Assembly: GCF_001458735.1 (NCBI RefSeq)
Contig: NZ_CZQA01000001.1
Span: forward strand, 310,001-374,000
Length of the DNA stretch: 64,000 nt
Direction of reading: 5' to 3'
Source: Candidatus Nitrospira nitrosa
GTDB lineage: Bacteria; Nitrospirota; Nitrospiria; Nitrospirales; Nitrospiraceae
Program-made: the position numbers and the translations under genes
The notes under the pieces: model-generated
What the model saw: only the letters and a program-made list of their open reading frames with translations
The model's database searches: none
Told to the model about the DNA's origin: nothing
Part shown: one piece after another, positions 18,664-27,776 of the stretch
How positions within the stretch are numbered: position 1 is the first letter of the stretch
How the letters are laid out: each line of letters starts with the position of its first letter

Positions 18664-19764
18664 ATGTCAAAAGAAACCATTGAGACTCTGGTCTCCGAAC
18701 TCACGCACGAAGAAGATTGGCGCCGCATGCGGGCGACGGCAGCCTGTGTGGCCGGTGGACCACGATCAGTCCAGGCGCTGATGGATGCCCTACGAACCGG
18801 TTCTACCGAGCTGAAGAAGGAAGCGGCGGCAATGTTGGCTCGTATCAAGGACCCACGGGCCGGAGTCGCCCTTGTCGAACTGCTCGAACTCGATGAGGAC
18901 GGTGTCCGCAAGGCTGCGGCGACGGCCCTTGAACAGATGGCAGGTGTGCTTGATGTGGACACTGCAGGAGCGTTGGTCTCTTTGTTACCCCACACACCGG
19001 AAGGGCCGACAAGGCAGGTGCTCACGCACCTGATCGGCGCCATTCCCACCGCTGTGCTTCCCTTGTGCGACCTACTCAAACACCCCAATACTGAGGCGCA
19101 AATTGCATCGGCACTGATGCTTGATCAATTGCTAGACCCCCGTTCCATCGACGCCTTCATCGATGCGATGGGACAGCCGGCTGTTCGAGAAATCGCCGTC
19201 GGCACATTAAAAAAACTGAGTGCCATTCGAGAACGCATTGATATGACATTCAATGCACTGCGCGACGTTGAAGGGGCCAGTGAGCGGGAAGAGGCGCGGA
19301 TGGCGACCGTCATCGACCTCCTGGGGATTGGACGACCGAGTGTGGAAATCCTTCTCGAATATCTCGAAGATGAGGATTGGCTCGTGCGCGAAGCGGCAGC
19401 CGACCTTCTTGGAAAAATCGGAGATGTACGGGCCGTCATCCCACTGATGAAGCGACTTGAACAGGACAAGGATACCGGAGTGAAGGAGCTGGCGATCAAA
19501 GCGTTGGGGTTGATCGGCGATTCACGTCCGACCCAGCTCTACCTCAATGCCATTCCCATCCGACCGCTCCGGGTCTATGCGATGGAAGCCTTGGCCAAGA
19601 TCAAGGATGTGGGAGTTTTGCGTCCGTACAAGGATACCTTTGACCAACTTCGGACAGATCGTGACGGCCTGGTCTCGTATAATGCCGGCCTGATCGCTGA
19701 TAAGCTTGAGGCCATCATGGCTATGGAAAGCCAGACCCGAGAAGAGGACCACGAGCATGACTGA
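18664..19764 (+). CDS. HEAT-repeat protein 3 (366 aa)
   Basis: ATG 18664 lies 5 bases after the stop of HEAT protein 2. Repeats are more divergent than in its neighbours, especially residues ~95-200 (a Leu-rich solenoid with fewer canonical motifs), and regular again from EDEDWLVREAAADLL onward. The C-terminus is acidic (EEDHEHD). A remnant reading frame starts inside its last 8 bases (ATGACTGA at 19757), evidence of a former downstream copy. Confidence 0.86.
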   Translation: MSKETIETLVSELTHEEDWRRMRATAACVAGGPRSVQALMDALRTGSTELKKEAAAMLARIKDPRAGVALVELLELDEDGVRKAAATALEQMAGVLDVDTAGALVSLLPHTPEGPTRQVLTHLIGAIPTAVLPLCDLLKHPNTEAQIASALMLDQLLDPRSIDAFIDAMGQPAVREIAVGTLKKLSAIRERIDMTFNALRDVEGASEREEARMATVIDLLGIGRPSVEILLEYLEDEDWLVREAAADLLGKIGDVRAVIPLMKRLEQDKDTGVKELAIKALGLIGDSRPTQLYLNAIPIRPLRVYAMEALAKIKDVGVLRPYKDTFDQLRTDRDGLVSYNAGLIADKLEAIMAMESQTREEDHEHD

Positions 19765-19880
19765 GCAACCTACATTCGATCGCATCGAGCAATTGATATC
19801 TATCGGAGCACCAGATCCGAGAAGAGGGTAATGAGCATGTCTGAGCATTCTGAGTCTAATCGTATCGAGCAATTGATTCA
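19741..19880 (+). repeat. Imperfect direct repeat around two HEAT gene starts
   Basis: Bases 19741-19800 and 19821-19880 align without gaps at roughly 70 per cent identity (GAAGAGG..., GAGCATG-CTGAGCA, TCGAGCAATTGAT). Both copies include an ATG followed by a similar N-terminal coding sequence (MTEQ... and MSEH...). Reads as a duplicated gene start separated by 80 bases. Confidence 0.75.
19757..19831 (+). pseudogene. 24-codon remnant of a HEAT-repeat gene start
   Basis: The frame ATGACTGAGCAA... encodes a 24-aa peptide whose N-terminus (MTEQ...DRIEQLI) parallels that of the next gene (MSEH...NRIEQLI). It then runs out of homology and stops at TAA 19829-19831. The stop overlaps the next start as TAATG. 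It looks like what is left after most of a HEAT gene was lost between its start and the next copy's start. It may still serve to couple translation. Confidence 0.6.
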
Positions 19881-20601
19881 TGCGCTCTACGACGAAAACG
19901 AAGCCCTACGTGATCACGCGATCGCGAGCCTCGGCCAAACCGGCCAGGACGCACTGCCCCGGCTGATCGACCTGATGGCCGATGAGGACGTGGTCATTCG
20001 AGAGGCTGCGACCAGCGCCGTCGTGCGAATGGGTCTCTCGGTTGTTGAACCGATGATCGAGGCGCTTCAAGACAGCTCCTGGGCGATCCGCGAACAGGCG
20101 GCATCCGCACTCGGAAAATTGCGAGACCGGCGTGCAGTTGAACCGTTGGTGAAGGCCATCAAGGACCGTGACGGAGCGGTACGGACAGCCGCAGTATGGG
20201 CACTTGAGCGGATCGGCGATTCAGGAGCCGTCCCTGGATTGATTGAAGCCCTCATGGACAGCACGCTCCGAGAGGATGCAGCCCGCGTGCTCAAGAAGGT
20301 CGGCGACGTGCGAGCGGTTGAAGCCCTGATCGACGGACTGCTTGGGCCTAATTGGATGGTTCGCCGTCATGCGGCAGAGGCGCTGGGCAAGATCGGTGAT
20401 CGCCGAGGCATCGGGCCCTTGATTGAATCGCTGGGCGACGAAGATTGGCTCGTCCGGCGTAATGCAGCCGAGTCACTGGCTCGTCTCGGCGCACAGGAAG
20501 CCATTCAACCCTTGTTGCCGTTACGTGAGGACGAAAATACCATGGTCCAGGAAACCGTCGAGGCGGTATTGGCAAGCCTCGGGTGGACTCCTGAACAGTA
20601 A
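19831..20601 (+). CDS. HEAT-repeat protein 4 (about 256 aa)
   Basis: It starts at ATG 19831 (overlapping the remnant's TAA) or ATG 19837. Seven to eight very regular HEAT repeats (ALQDSSWAIREQAASALGKL, DRRAVEPLVKAIKDRDGAV...) end in LASLGWTPEQ, the same cap as HEAT protein 1. It is the most canonical member of the array. No signal peptide. Probably co-translated with its neighbours. Confidence 0.88.
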   Translation: MSMSEHSESNRIEQLIHALYDENEALRDHAIASLGQTGQDALPRLIDLMADEDVVIREAATSAVVRMGLSVVEPMIEALQDSSWAIREQAASALGKLRDRRAVEPLVKAIKDRDGAVRTAAVWALERIGDSGAVPGLIEALMDSTLREDAARVLKKVGDVRAVEALIDGLLGPNWMVRRHAAEALGKIGDRRGIGPLIESLGDEDWLVRRNAAESLARLGAQEAIQPLLPLREDENTMVQETVEAVLASLGWTPEQ

Positions 20602-20636
20602 ACCCTTTTACTTCATACTCAAGAGGATAAATTTCC

Positions 20637-21344
20637 ATGGCAGATGACGCACCAAAGTTGATTCAGATTGCGCCGAAGGGCGGCGAGAAAAAAGACGGCT
20701 TTAACCTCGTCACAGAACGGGTTGTCGCAGTTAATCCAGAGAGCCGGCAGCTGGAGGTCGAACTCCTGGCCTACGACGGCAAGACGGTCTTGTTGGAGGT
20801 GGCGGAAGAGGCACTAGAGGATCTTAAAAAAATCAAGGCTGGGGACGGCGCCACCATCCGTGTCGTGGAGGAAGGCGGGAAGCGAGTCGCAAAGAGCTTC
20901 AAGATCCGTCCCAAAGATCCGAATACCGCGCGAGCCGATGCCATGTTGCTCGACCTGAAGGATTCGCACTGGCTGAATCGGAAGTACGCGGCAGAAGTGC
21001 TGGGTGAACTAAAAGATCCACGCGCGGTTGAGCCGCTCGTTGCGGCATTGACCGACGAAGTCGGTGATGTCCGCCAACGCGCCTACGATTCACTCATCAA
21101 GCTCGGAGGGCCTTCCGTTTCCTCACTGATTCCACTCCTCGTATCGGAAGAAGACGAGATCCGCCAATCGGCGACGGAAATTCTCCGAAAAATCGGCAAG
21201 CCCGCCGTTGAACCGCTCGCTACGGCCTTAGGTGATGCCGACGATCGGCTCAAGACGAGGATTATGAAGGTGCTGGACCGAATGGGGTATAAACCCAAAA
21301 CAAAGGATGCGGCTCCCAAAGCTGAATTGCCGCGGCTGACGTAG
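20637..21344 (+). CDS. HEAT-repeat protein 5 with N-terminal beta domain (235 aa)
   Basis: ATG 20637 with AGAGGATAA upstream. Residues ~15-100 form a beta-rich domain unlike the other members (ERVVAVNPESRQLEVELL..., ATIRVVEEGGKRVAKSF), which looks like a small barrel of OB or S1 type. Residues ~105-215 carry three to four HEAT repeats, then a Lys/Pro-rich tail. The added domain suggests a binding module joined to the shared scaffold. Last gene of the array, followed by a hairpin. Confidence 0.85.
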   Translation: MADDAPKLIQIAPKGGEKKDGFNLVTERVVAVNPESRQLEVELLAYDGKTVLLEVAEEALEDLKKIKAGDGATIRVVEEGGKRVAKSFKIRPKDPNTARADAMLLDLKDSHWLNRKYAAEVLGELKDPRAVEPLVAALTDEVGDVRQRAYDSLIKLGGPSVSSLIPLLVSEEDEIRQSATEILRKIGKPAVEPLATALGDADDRLKTRIMKVLDRMGYKPKTKDAAPKAELPRLT

Positions 21345-21369
21345 CGCAGGTATCACTGATAAACCGATC

Positions 21370-21405
21370 GCTCAGAGCAGGCGGGTCAAAGGGCCCGCCC
21401 TGAGC
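21370..21405. terminator. Hairpin between HEAT array and ugd
   Basis: GCTCAG(AGCA)GGCGGG-loop-CCCGCC-CTGAGC: a 6-bp GC stem extended by a second 6-bp stem across a small bulge. No T tract on either side. Lies between convergent genes, so a bidirectional terminator is likely. Confidence 0.55.
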
Positions 21406-21441
21406 CGGTCCAGAAATGAAACACTTAAATCTGTTCAGCTC

Positions 21442-22761
21442 CTACCCCTTGGGGCTGTAAGCCGACCGTCCCACTGATACGTGCTTAAAGCCCGCCGCAG
21501 TGACTCGTTCAGGATCATAGACATTCCTAAGATCGATCAGGAGCGGCGCGCGCATGGTAGACTTCAGCTTCTCAAAGTCGAGATTTCTGAAGATGTTCCA
21601 TTCAGTCATGATCACCAAGGCGTCCGCACCTTCAGCCGCATGGTAGGCATCTTGGCAAGGCTGAAGCTTAGGCATCAACTGACAGGCTTCCGTCAGCGCC
21701 TCTGGATCATACGCGCGAATGGTCGCGCCCTCTGCCAACAGTTCTTGCCCGATCGCCAGCGCCGGAGCTTCCCTGAGATCATTCGTGTTGGGCTTAAACG
21801 ACAGGCCAAGGAATGCCACGGTTTTTCCTTTGAGTCCACCGACAGCGTCCCGGATCTTATCAATCATTTTCCCACGTTGGACATCGTTGACACGCGACGC
21901 CGCTGAAGCAATCTGCATGGGATAGCCGTTGCGCTCCCCCGTCTGAATGAGCGCCGCGAGATCCTTGGGGAAGCACGACCCGCCGAATCCTGGGCCCGCA
22001 TGAAGGAACTTGGACCCGATTCGATGGTCCAATCCCATCCCCTTCGATACCAGTTGCACATTGGCCCCGACTCGCTCGCACAGATTGGCGATCTCGTTGA
22101 TGAACGAAATCTTCGTCGCCAGGAACGCATTGGACGCATACTTGATCAGTTCGGCCGTCGGCACATCGGTCACGACGATCGGGGTTTCAATCAGGTAGAG
22201 CGGACGATAGAGATCCTTCATGATGGCGACCGCTTGATCACTGTCTGCACCGATCACCACGCGATTCGGCCGCATGAAATCCTCAATGGCCGATCCCTCT
22301 CGAAGAAATTCAGGATTCGAGACCATATCGAACCGGATCGGCGTTTTCTGGGTTTTTTTAACCACTTCACGAATCGCTTCACCGGTTCCGACCGGCACCG
22401 TTGACTTGGTGACGATCACTTTGTAACTGTTCATATGGAGAGCAATGCCTCTCCCCACTTCTTTGACAAACGACAAATCGGCACTGCCATCCGGGCTTGG
22501 TGGAGTACCGACGGCGATGAAAATCGCCAGCGCCTTGTCCACTGCCTGAGCAATATCCGTCGTGAAACTTAACCGGCCTTCCTTGCTCCCCTTCGCCACA
22601 AGTTCCGCCACCCCTGGCTCAAAAAACGGGATCTCTCCATTTTTGAGCTTCTCGATCCTTCGGCTGTCGTTATCCATACAGGTGACATTCACTCCAAACT
22701 CAGCAAAACAGGCCCCTGTCACCAGTCCAACGTAGCCGGTTCCGATCACACTGATATGCAT
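21442..22761 (-). CDS. ugd: UDP-glucose 6-dehydrogenase
   Basis: 439 aa, the normal length. N-terminal Rossmann motif GTGYVGLVTGACFAEFG, central dimerisation helix, and the catalytic cysteine in PGFGGSCFPKD. KSTVPVGT and SFKPNTNDLREAPAL are also family-typical. It oxidises UDP-glucose to UDP-glucuronate with two NAD+, feeding exopolysaccharide or lipopolysaccharide synthesis. GGAGGATC lies just before ATG 22761. No other polysaccharide genes are adjacent. Alternatives (UDP-ManNAc or GDP-mannose dehydrogenase) fit the active-site segment less well. Confidence 0.95.
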   Translation of the reverse strand: MHISVIGTGYVGLVTGACFAEFGVNVTCMDNDSRRIEKLKNGEIPFFEPGVAELVAKGSKEGRLSFTTDIAQAVDKALAIFIAVGTPPSPDGSADLSFVKEVGRGIALHMNSYKVIVTKSTVPVGTGEAIREVVKKTQKTPIRFDMVSNPEFLREGSAIEDFMRPNRVVIGADSDQAVAIMKDLYRPLYLIETPIVVTDVPTAELIKYASNAFLATKISFINEIANLCERVGANVQLVSKGMGLDHRIGSKFLHAGPGFGGSCFPKDLAALIQTGERNGYPMQIASAASRVNDVQRGKMIDKIRDAVGGLKGKTVAFLGLSFKPNTNDLREAPALAIGQELLAEGATIRAYDPEALTEACQLMPKLQPCQDAYHAAEGADALVIMTEWNIFRNLDFEKLKSTMRAPLLIDLRNVYDPERVTAAGFKHVSVGRSAYSPKG

Positions 22762-22958
22762 GCCCGATCCTCCTTCACCTTAAGGAATTTGTTCAAAAGT
22801 ATAACAACCTGAACCGCCTCGGGCAATGAATTCCATCATCGGCCCGCAACTAATTGCCCATCGACCTTCGTTGACTCTCACAAAATGCGTTGAGTACAAT
22901 CCGACGCCGCCCTGGACTTAATGCAGGAGAAAGGTTCCCAGACTCCCATCCAATTCCG

Positions 22959-24506
22959 ATGACGCTTCACCCACCTCGAATTCCACGCTGGTTCTTACTT
23001 GGCACGGCCCTCGTGACCGGGGCAGTCGTTATGGCCTTGGAAATTTTGGGAAGTCGGCTGTTGGCCCCTGTGTTCGGCAGTTCATTGTTCGTGTGGGGCG
23101 CATTGATCGGCGTGATTCTCGCCGCGATGAGCAGCGGATATGCATTCGGTGGATGGGTTTCCGATCGATATCCCAGCGGACGAGTTCTGGCGGCCCTATT
23201 GCTGTTTTCCGGAGGGTGGACGTTTCTCGTCGCATGGGCGAACCAGCCTATTCTATTTGAGATCGAGAAACTCGTGCAGGACCCCCGTTGGGGCCCCTGT
23301 CTCGCCGCTACCGTCCTTCTTGCTCCACCCGCATTCGGCCTCAGCGGTGTCTTACCCGCCATGTTACGACTAGCCGTGGCCGACATGGATCACCTCGGTC
23401 GACAGACAGGCCGTATGATCGCCCTCTCGACCGTGGGCAGTCTGGCCGGCACCTGGGGAACCGCCTTCTTCCTGTTATCATGGCTTGGGAGCCAATCGCT
23501 CCTTACCTGCCTGGGTGGCATCCAGGTCGGACTTGGGGCTCTGTGGCTGATGAGAGCAACACCCGCTCGCCCCTTCGTCCCGCTGATCGCGGTTGGATGC
23601 ATCGGGCTACTGGGGATGTTGGCCCTCAACCCTATTCAACGACTCAGAGCTCCCGTCCATCAAGAGGAAAGTCCCTACCAGCAGGTCCGTATTCGTGAGG
23701 ATGATCTGTTTCGGTATCTAGTCTTGGACAGGACATTCCACGCCACCATGTGGAAAGTCGAACCGACGTCTCTCTTTCTCCCCTACAGCCAAATGATGGT
23801 CGCGTCATTGGCCTTGGTGTCCGAACCAAAGCGTGGTCTCATCATCGGCCATGGCGGTGGGTCATTGGCCAAGTGGTTGGCACAACAGTGGCCGACATTG
23901 GAGCTGGATATCGTGGAGTTCGACCCGGTCGTCGTCCGTATGGCAGAAGCGTATTTTGCCTATCAGGCGCCGACCAATCACCATGTGTTTGTGAAAGACG
24001 GTCGAGCCTTTCTCAACGCGACAGAACAAACATACGATCTTATATGGATCGACGCCTTCGCACGAGACATGATCCCGTTTCATCTGACCACGACGGAGTT
24101 CTATTCGCTGGTACGGACACACCTCAACCAAAACGGCATTGTTGCGGTCAACCTGGCCTCGTCCGGAAAAGAAGGTGACCTCGCCCGCGCATCCGCGGTC
24201 GTGCAGACGATGAAGCAGGCCTTCCCAGCCCTGGAGAGTTTCGCCGTGGAAGGGCCTTGGAAGACCGGCATGTCCCCGGCGAAGAACTTGGTATTCTTTG
24301 GAGGCCGTTTCATTGAACAAACCTCAGCAGACTCTGTTCTGGCGAAGATTACCGAGACAGCGATGAATCAGCGATTGCCGATGGAAACGATCGCGTTATT
24401 GAGTACGCGACGAACCGACCCCTGGCCACAGGGTGTGGTGTTGACCGACGATTTCGCCCCGTACGACCTGCTGCTTGGTCGAGAGCGATCGCAATTGGTG
24501 GAGTAA
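22959..24506 (+). CDS. Membrane protein with C-terminal spermidine-synthase-like domain, 515 aa
   Basis: Residues ~10-215 contain six to seven transmembrane helices (LLGTALVTGAVVMALEILGSRLLAP opening, typical of the fused SpeE-like transporter family). Residues ~270-480 form a Rossmann methyltransferase/aminopropyltransferase fold with LIIGHGGGSLAKWL, IVEFDPVVVRMAEAYF and YDLIWIDAFA. Known relatives are annotated as 'fused MFS/spermidine synthase'; the true reaction is not established. ATG 22959 is used as the first ATG in frame; a TTG at 22890 could add 23 residues. No polyamine genes flank it. Confidence 0.82.
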   Translation: MTLHPPRIPRWFLLGTALVTGAVVMALEILGSRLLAPVFGSSLFVWGALIGVILAAMSSGYAFGGWVSDRYPSGRVLAALLLFSGGWTFLVAWANQPILFEIEKLVQDPRWGPCLAATVLLAPPAFGLSGVLPAMLRLAVADMDHLGRQTGRMIALSTVGSLAGTWGTAFFLLSWLGSQSLLTCLGGIQVGLGALWLMRATPARPFVPLIAVGCIGLLGMLALNPIQRLRAPVHQEESPYQQVRIREDDLFRYLVLDRTFHATMWKVEPTSLFLPYSQMMVASLALVSEPKRGLIIGHGGGSLAKWLAQQWPTLELDIVEFDPVVVRMAEAYFAYQAPTNHHVFVKDGRAFLNATEQTYDLIWIDAFARDMIPFHLTTTEFYSLVRTHLNQNGIVAVNLASSGKEGDLARASAVVQTMKQAFPALESFAVEGPWKTGMSPAKNLVFFGGRFIEQTSADSVLAKITETAMNQRLPMETIALLSTRRTDPWPQGVVLTDDFAPYDLLLGRERSQLVE

Positions 24507-24641
24507 AACCGATTGTTCCTCCCTCGTTATTCACACCTTGTATCTCGAAACCGAACGGCGCTTCACGAGATAGCGTTCACACACGTAGAACCGATCCAAG
24601 CACGACAACATAGAACTCTTTCAACATCCAGCCAACGCGTT

Positions 24642-25466
24642 TCATGAGAGTGGGGGGATGGGACTGGGAACTCCCTGTTCATGGCACCCGCTCCAGCTCT
24701 GAAGACCACGATCACAGCCCTCGACCAGGAACTGGAGTACGGCGGTAATTTCTGCCTGTCTTTTCAGAAAATAGCGGGCTGACGAACCCTTCTTCTTACC
24801 GACCCTCACCGTCAGGATGCGATGGTCATGCAGCGCAAAGACATCTTCATCGGTTTCATCATCCCCCACGTAAAGCGCCAGGGAACAGTCAAGCCGACGC
24901 ATGTACTCCAACAATGCCGTCCCTTTGTGTGAAGCCGTTGGCGGCATCACATTGACGACGGATTTCCCAAGAACAATGCGAGGAGGCGGAGACAACTCGC
25001 CGATCACCCGAGAGATCAGCAGCCGTGCCGCATCTCGGTGACCGACGGTTCGATAATGAAAGGAGAGTGAATAGGACTTATGCTCAATGGACACTCCACA
25101 TTGTGACAACTCATCGTGAAACCGCTCGGTGATCGACTGCAACCACGCCCGACAGGTCTCGCGGACCTGTTGCTGATCCTCTTGGCGCGTATGAGGGCCT
25201 TCTGAACCATGGTTGCCGATCAAGTGGGGCACGATCGCCCCGACCCGTGAGTGCAGATCTTCGACGGAGCGTCCCGAGATAATTGCGGTGGGGACTCCCT
25301 GTGCAAGTTTTTCGAGCCAGACGCGGATGGGGCGCGACAGTTTGGCCGCATGGTGCTCCCGGACGATCTTCGCCAAGGTGCCGTCAAAATCAAACGCGTA
25401 CAGCGACCTCCCTTTTACGAGTTTCGCTAACTCCAGCTTGCCTGCTTCCGTCAAGAGGTAATCCAT
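24642..25466 (-). CDS. otsB: Trehalose-6-phosphate phosphatase
   Basis: HAD phosphatase: motif I DFDGTLA (residues ~26-32), motif II IISGRSVED, the GNHGSEG segment that contacts trehalose-phosphate, and motif IV VGDDETDEDVF. 274 aa, as expected. It dephosphorylates trehalose-6-phosphate to trehalose in the cytoplasm. It starts 21 bases after the otsA stop, in the same operon. Trehalose is a compatible solute and desiccation protectant. Confidence 0.93.
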   Translation of the reverse strand: MDYLLTEAGKLELAKLVKGRSLYAFDFDGTLAKIVREHHAAKLSRPIRVWLEKLAQGVPTAIISGRSVEDLHSRVGAIVPHLIGNHGSEGPHTRQEDQQQVRETCRAWLQSITERFHDELSQCGVSIEHKSYSLSFHYRTVGHRDAARLLISRVIGELSPPPRIVLGKSVVNVMPPTASHKGTALLEYMRRLDCSLALYVGDDETDEDVFALHDHRILTVRVGKKKGSSARYFLKRQAEITAVLQFLVEGCDRGLQSWSGCHEQGVPSPIPPLS

Positions 25467-25487
25467 AATGCCTGTGATACCTTTCCC

Positions 25488-27728
25488 TCAACCCAGTAAA
25501 CTTGGCCGTCGTACCTGTTTCATCACTCGTTCCTTTTGTCGCATGCGAGCCGCATCGATGAGCATCCGGCCCGCCCACCGATACACATTGAACTCTTGGA
25601 TCAGCCCACGCATGCTCTGCATCCTGGCCCGTTGCTCCACCTTCGGCATCGTCAGACCAAGATGAAGCGCTGCGGCGAACTGATCGATGTCATAGGGATT
25701 GATCACCAGCGCCTCCGTCAGTTCCCGAGCAGCCCCCGTGAATTGGCTCAGAATCAACACCCCCTGCTCATCGTCCCGGGCACCGACAAACTCCTTCGCG
25801 ACGAGATTCATCCCATCATGAAGACTGCTCACCACGCACAGATCCACTCCACGGTAGCACTCACAGACCTGAGCCGGCTCGTGATGTTGAATGCGGAGAC
25901 AGATCGGCTCATAGCCGGCATGCCCGAAGCGTTTATTGATCTGCTCGGCCAACGCAGCGACCTGACTGGTAAAATGATGGTACTGTTCGATGACGGAGCG
26001 GCTCGGAGCCGCGATCTGAATAAAGGTAAACTTTCCGATCCATTCCGGTTGGAGTTCCAACAGCCGTTCCACCGCCATGAACCGCTCGAGTATGCCCTTC
26101 GTATAATCCAACCGCTCGACCCCCAAGCCGATGAAGCGATCCTCCGGCATGCCGTATGCCGCCCGCAGCTTGGCTCGGCATTCTTGGATCGATTGCTGGC
26201 TAGGGAGCCACTGTAACGGCCATTCGATGGAGATCGGATAGGGGTTGACCGCCGTCAGTTTCCCCCCGTAGGACACCGTGGAGCTGTTCCGATCGATCCG
26301 TGCCTCGAGGGTACGATCGACACTATCGATGAAATTATTGCAATGCACTCTGGTATGAAACCCGAGAATGCTGCTCCCCAGGAGCCCCTCCAAAATTTCC
26401 TCGCGCCAGGGACAAATTCCGAAGCTTTCCGCGTTCGGCCATGGAATGTGCCAAAACATGATGATCGTGGCGGTCGGCAAACGGTCTCGGATGAGCTTCG
26501 GGAGGAGGGCAAAATGGTAGTCCTGAACGAGCACGACTGGATTGTCGGTCGTCGCTTCCTCATACACGGCCTGGGCAAACCGTTCATTGACGGCCACATA
26601 CTGTTTCCAGTCTGATGACCGGAAGGTCGGCCGAACATGTGCGATATGGCAGAGCGGCCACAATCCCTCATTGGAAAATCCATAGTAATACCCAGCCTCT
26701 TCCTCCGCAGTAAGCCACACCCGACGAATTTGATACGAGGGATTCGAAGGTGGGACACTGACATGGTGGCGCTCATCCACAACGTCCCTGTCCGCGGATC
26801 CGTTTCCATGCGCAACCCAGATGCCTGAACAGGCGCGCATCACCGGCTCGAGCGCCGACACCAGCCCGCTGGCCGGCACCTGTACCGCAATGCTTTGTCC
26901 TTGCCAATAATGGGCGTAGGGTTGCCGATTTGAGACAATCAGTACCTGGTCTCCGGCAAGTTGCTCATGAAGAATCGACTTGAGACTGGCCGGGGTCCAT
27001 GAAATCTGACTCTCATCGCGCATGCGACGATCGGCTTCAAGCGCCTCTACCAACGAGCGTAAATCTTTCGCCAGTGGCTGAAGCTCCGGGGCATGTTGCT
27101 CCTGCGCCAATGGAGTCAAGAGCCGCTCGCCCTTGACCATCGCCCGCACTCCGGCCACCCACTCCTTCCAGCTGAAATGCGCAATGAGCAAGGTCACCAG
27201 TGAGATAATCGCCGTGAGCGCGGCAAACAGATAGAAGGCATATTGTTTGGTATCGCTACTCCGCTGCTGGATAAAGCTCATGTCGTGGAGAAGGAGAAGA
27301 CGTCCTAGCCGACGTCCGCTGGATTCGATCGTTGCCGACGTGATATGCAGCGGTCCGCTACCGAACGTGCGTACGGTGGAAAAGTTTGGCGCGAGACTCG
27401 TCATTTCTTGACAGGTGACATCCTCCGGGAAAGCCTGCGTTTCATACAGAAGTCGGTTCTCCAGGTCGCAAAAACCTAAGGCGTATAACCGCTCATCCTG
27501 AATGATACGGGTAAAATAGGCGGAGATCTTGCCCTTTGAGTTAGAAACCAGTAGATCGGCCAGCGGCCCCCCCATTGTGCTGACCATGAGCTTGGACCGC
27601 ATATCGAGATCGCGGACAAACCATTTCAGTTGGAATGAATCGACCAGCGGAATAACCCCGTAGGCGATCACGGCTAATACGATCACCAAGGGGAGGACAA
27701 ACCTTAGCGAAAGCGCGAAGAGCCTCAT
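25488..27728 (-). CDS. otsA: Trehalose-6-phosphate synthase fused to an N-terminal membrane sensor-like module, 746 aa
   Basis: Residues ~260-740 are a GT20 synthase: VLIVSNRQPYAHYW, VLVQDYHFALLP, FWHIPWPNAE, GFHTRVHCNNF, VERLDYTKGILERF, and the NLVAKEFVGAR end that binds the UDP-sugar. In front is an extra module: transmembrane helix ~6-28, a ~130-residue extracytoplasmic loop, a second helix ~163-184, then a HAMP-like cytoplasmic linker (ELQPLAKDLRSLVEALEAD). This layout is that of a membrane receptor, so synthesis may be membrane-bound and tuned by an external signal; that is inference. Typical OtsA is ~470 aa. The start (27728) faces the divergent GH15 gene, 48 bases away. Confidence 0.9.
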   Translation of the reverse strand: MRLFALSLRFVLPLVIVLAVIAYGVIPLVDSFQLKWFVRDLDMRSKLMVSTMGGPLADLLVSNSKGKISAYFTRIIQDERLYALGFCDLENRLLYETQAFPEDVTCQEMTSLAPNFSTVRTFGSGPLHITSATIESSGRRLGRLLLLHDMSFIQQRSSDTKQYAFYLFAALTAIISLVTLLIAHFSWKEWVAGVRAMVKGERLLTPLAQEQHAPELQPLAKDLRSLVEALEADRRMRDESQISWTPASLKSILHEQLAGDQVLIVSNRQPYAHYWQGQSIAVQVPASGLVSALEPVMRACSGIWVAHGNGSADRDVVDERHHVSVPPSNPSYQIRRVWLTAEEEAGYYYGFSNEGLWPLCHIAHVRPTFRSSDWKQYVAVNERFAQAVYEEATTDNPVVLVQDYHFALLPKLIRDRLPTATIIMFWHIPWPNAESFGICPWREEILEGLLGSSILGFHTRVHCNNFIDSVDRTLEARIDRNSSTVSYGGKLTAVNPYPISIEWPLQWLPSQQSIQECRAKLRAAYGMPEDRFIGLGVERLDYTKGILERFMAVERLLELQPEWIGKFTFIQIAAPSRSVIEQYHHFTSQVAALAEQINKRFGHAGYEPICLRIQHHEPAQVCECYRGVDLCVVSSLHDGMNLVAKEFVGARDDEQGVLILSQFTGAARELTEALVINPYDIDQFAAALHLGLTMPKVEQRARMQSMRGLIQEFNVYRWAGRMLIDAARMRQKERVMKQVRRPSLLG

Positions 27729-27776
27729 GGAAACAAGTTAGTTTACTTTCATCCAGAAATCAAATATGGTCATGCT

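Noticed and set aside
15983-21344. Phycobilin lyase genes (cpcE/cpcF)
   Set aside because: Only the generic HEAT repeats match; no phycobiliprotein or bilin genes are present.
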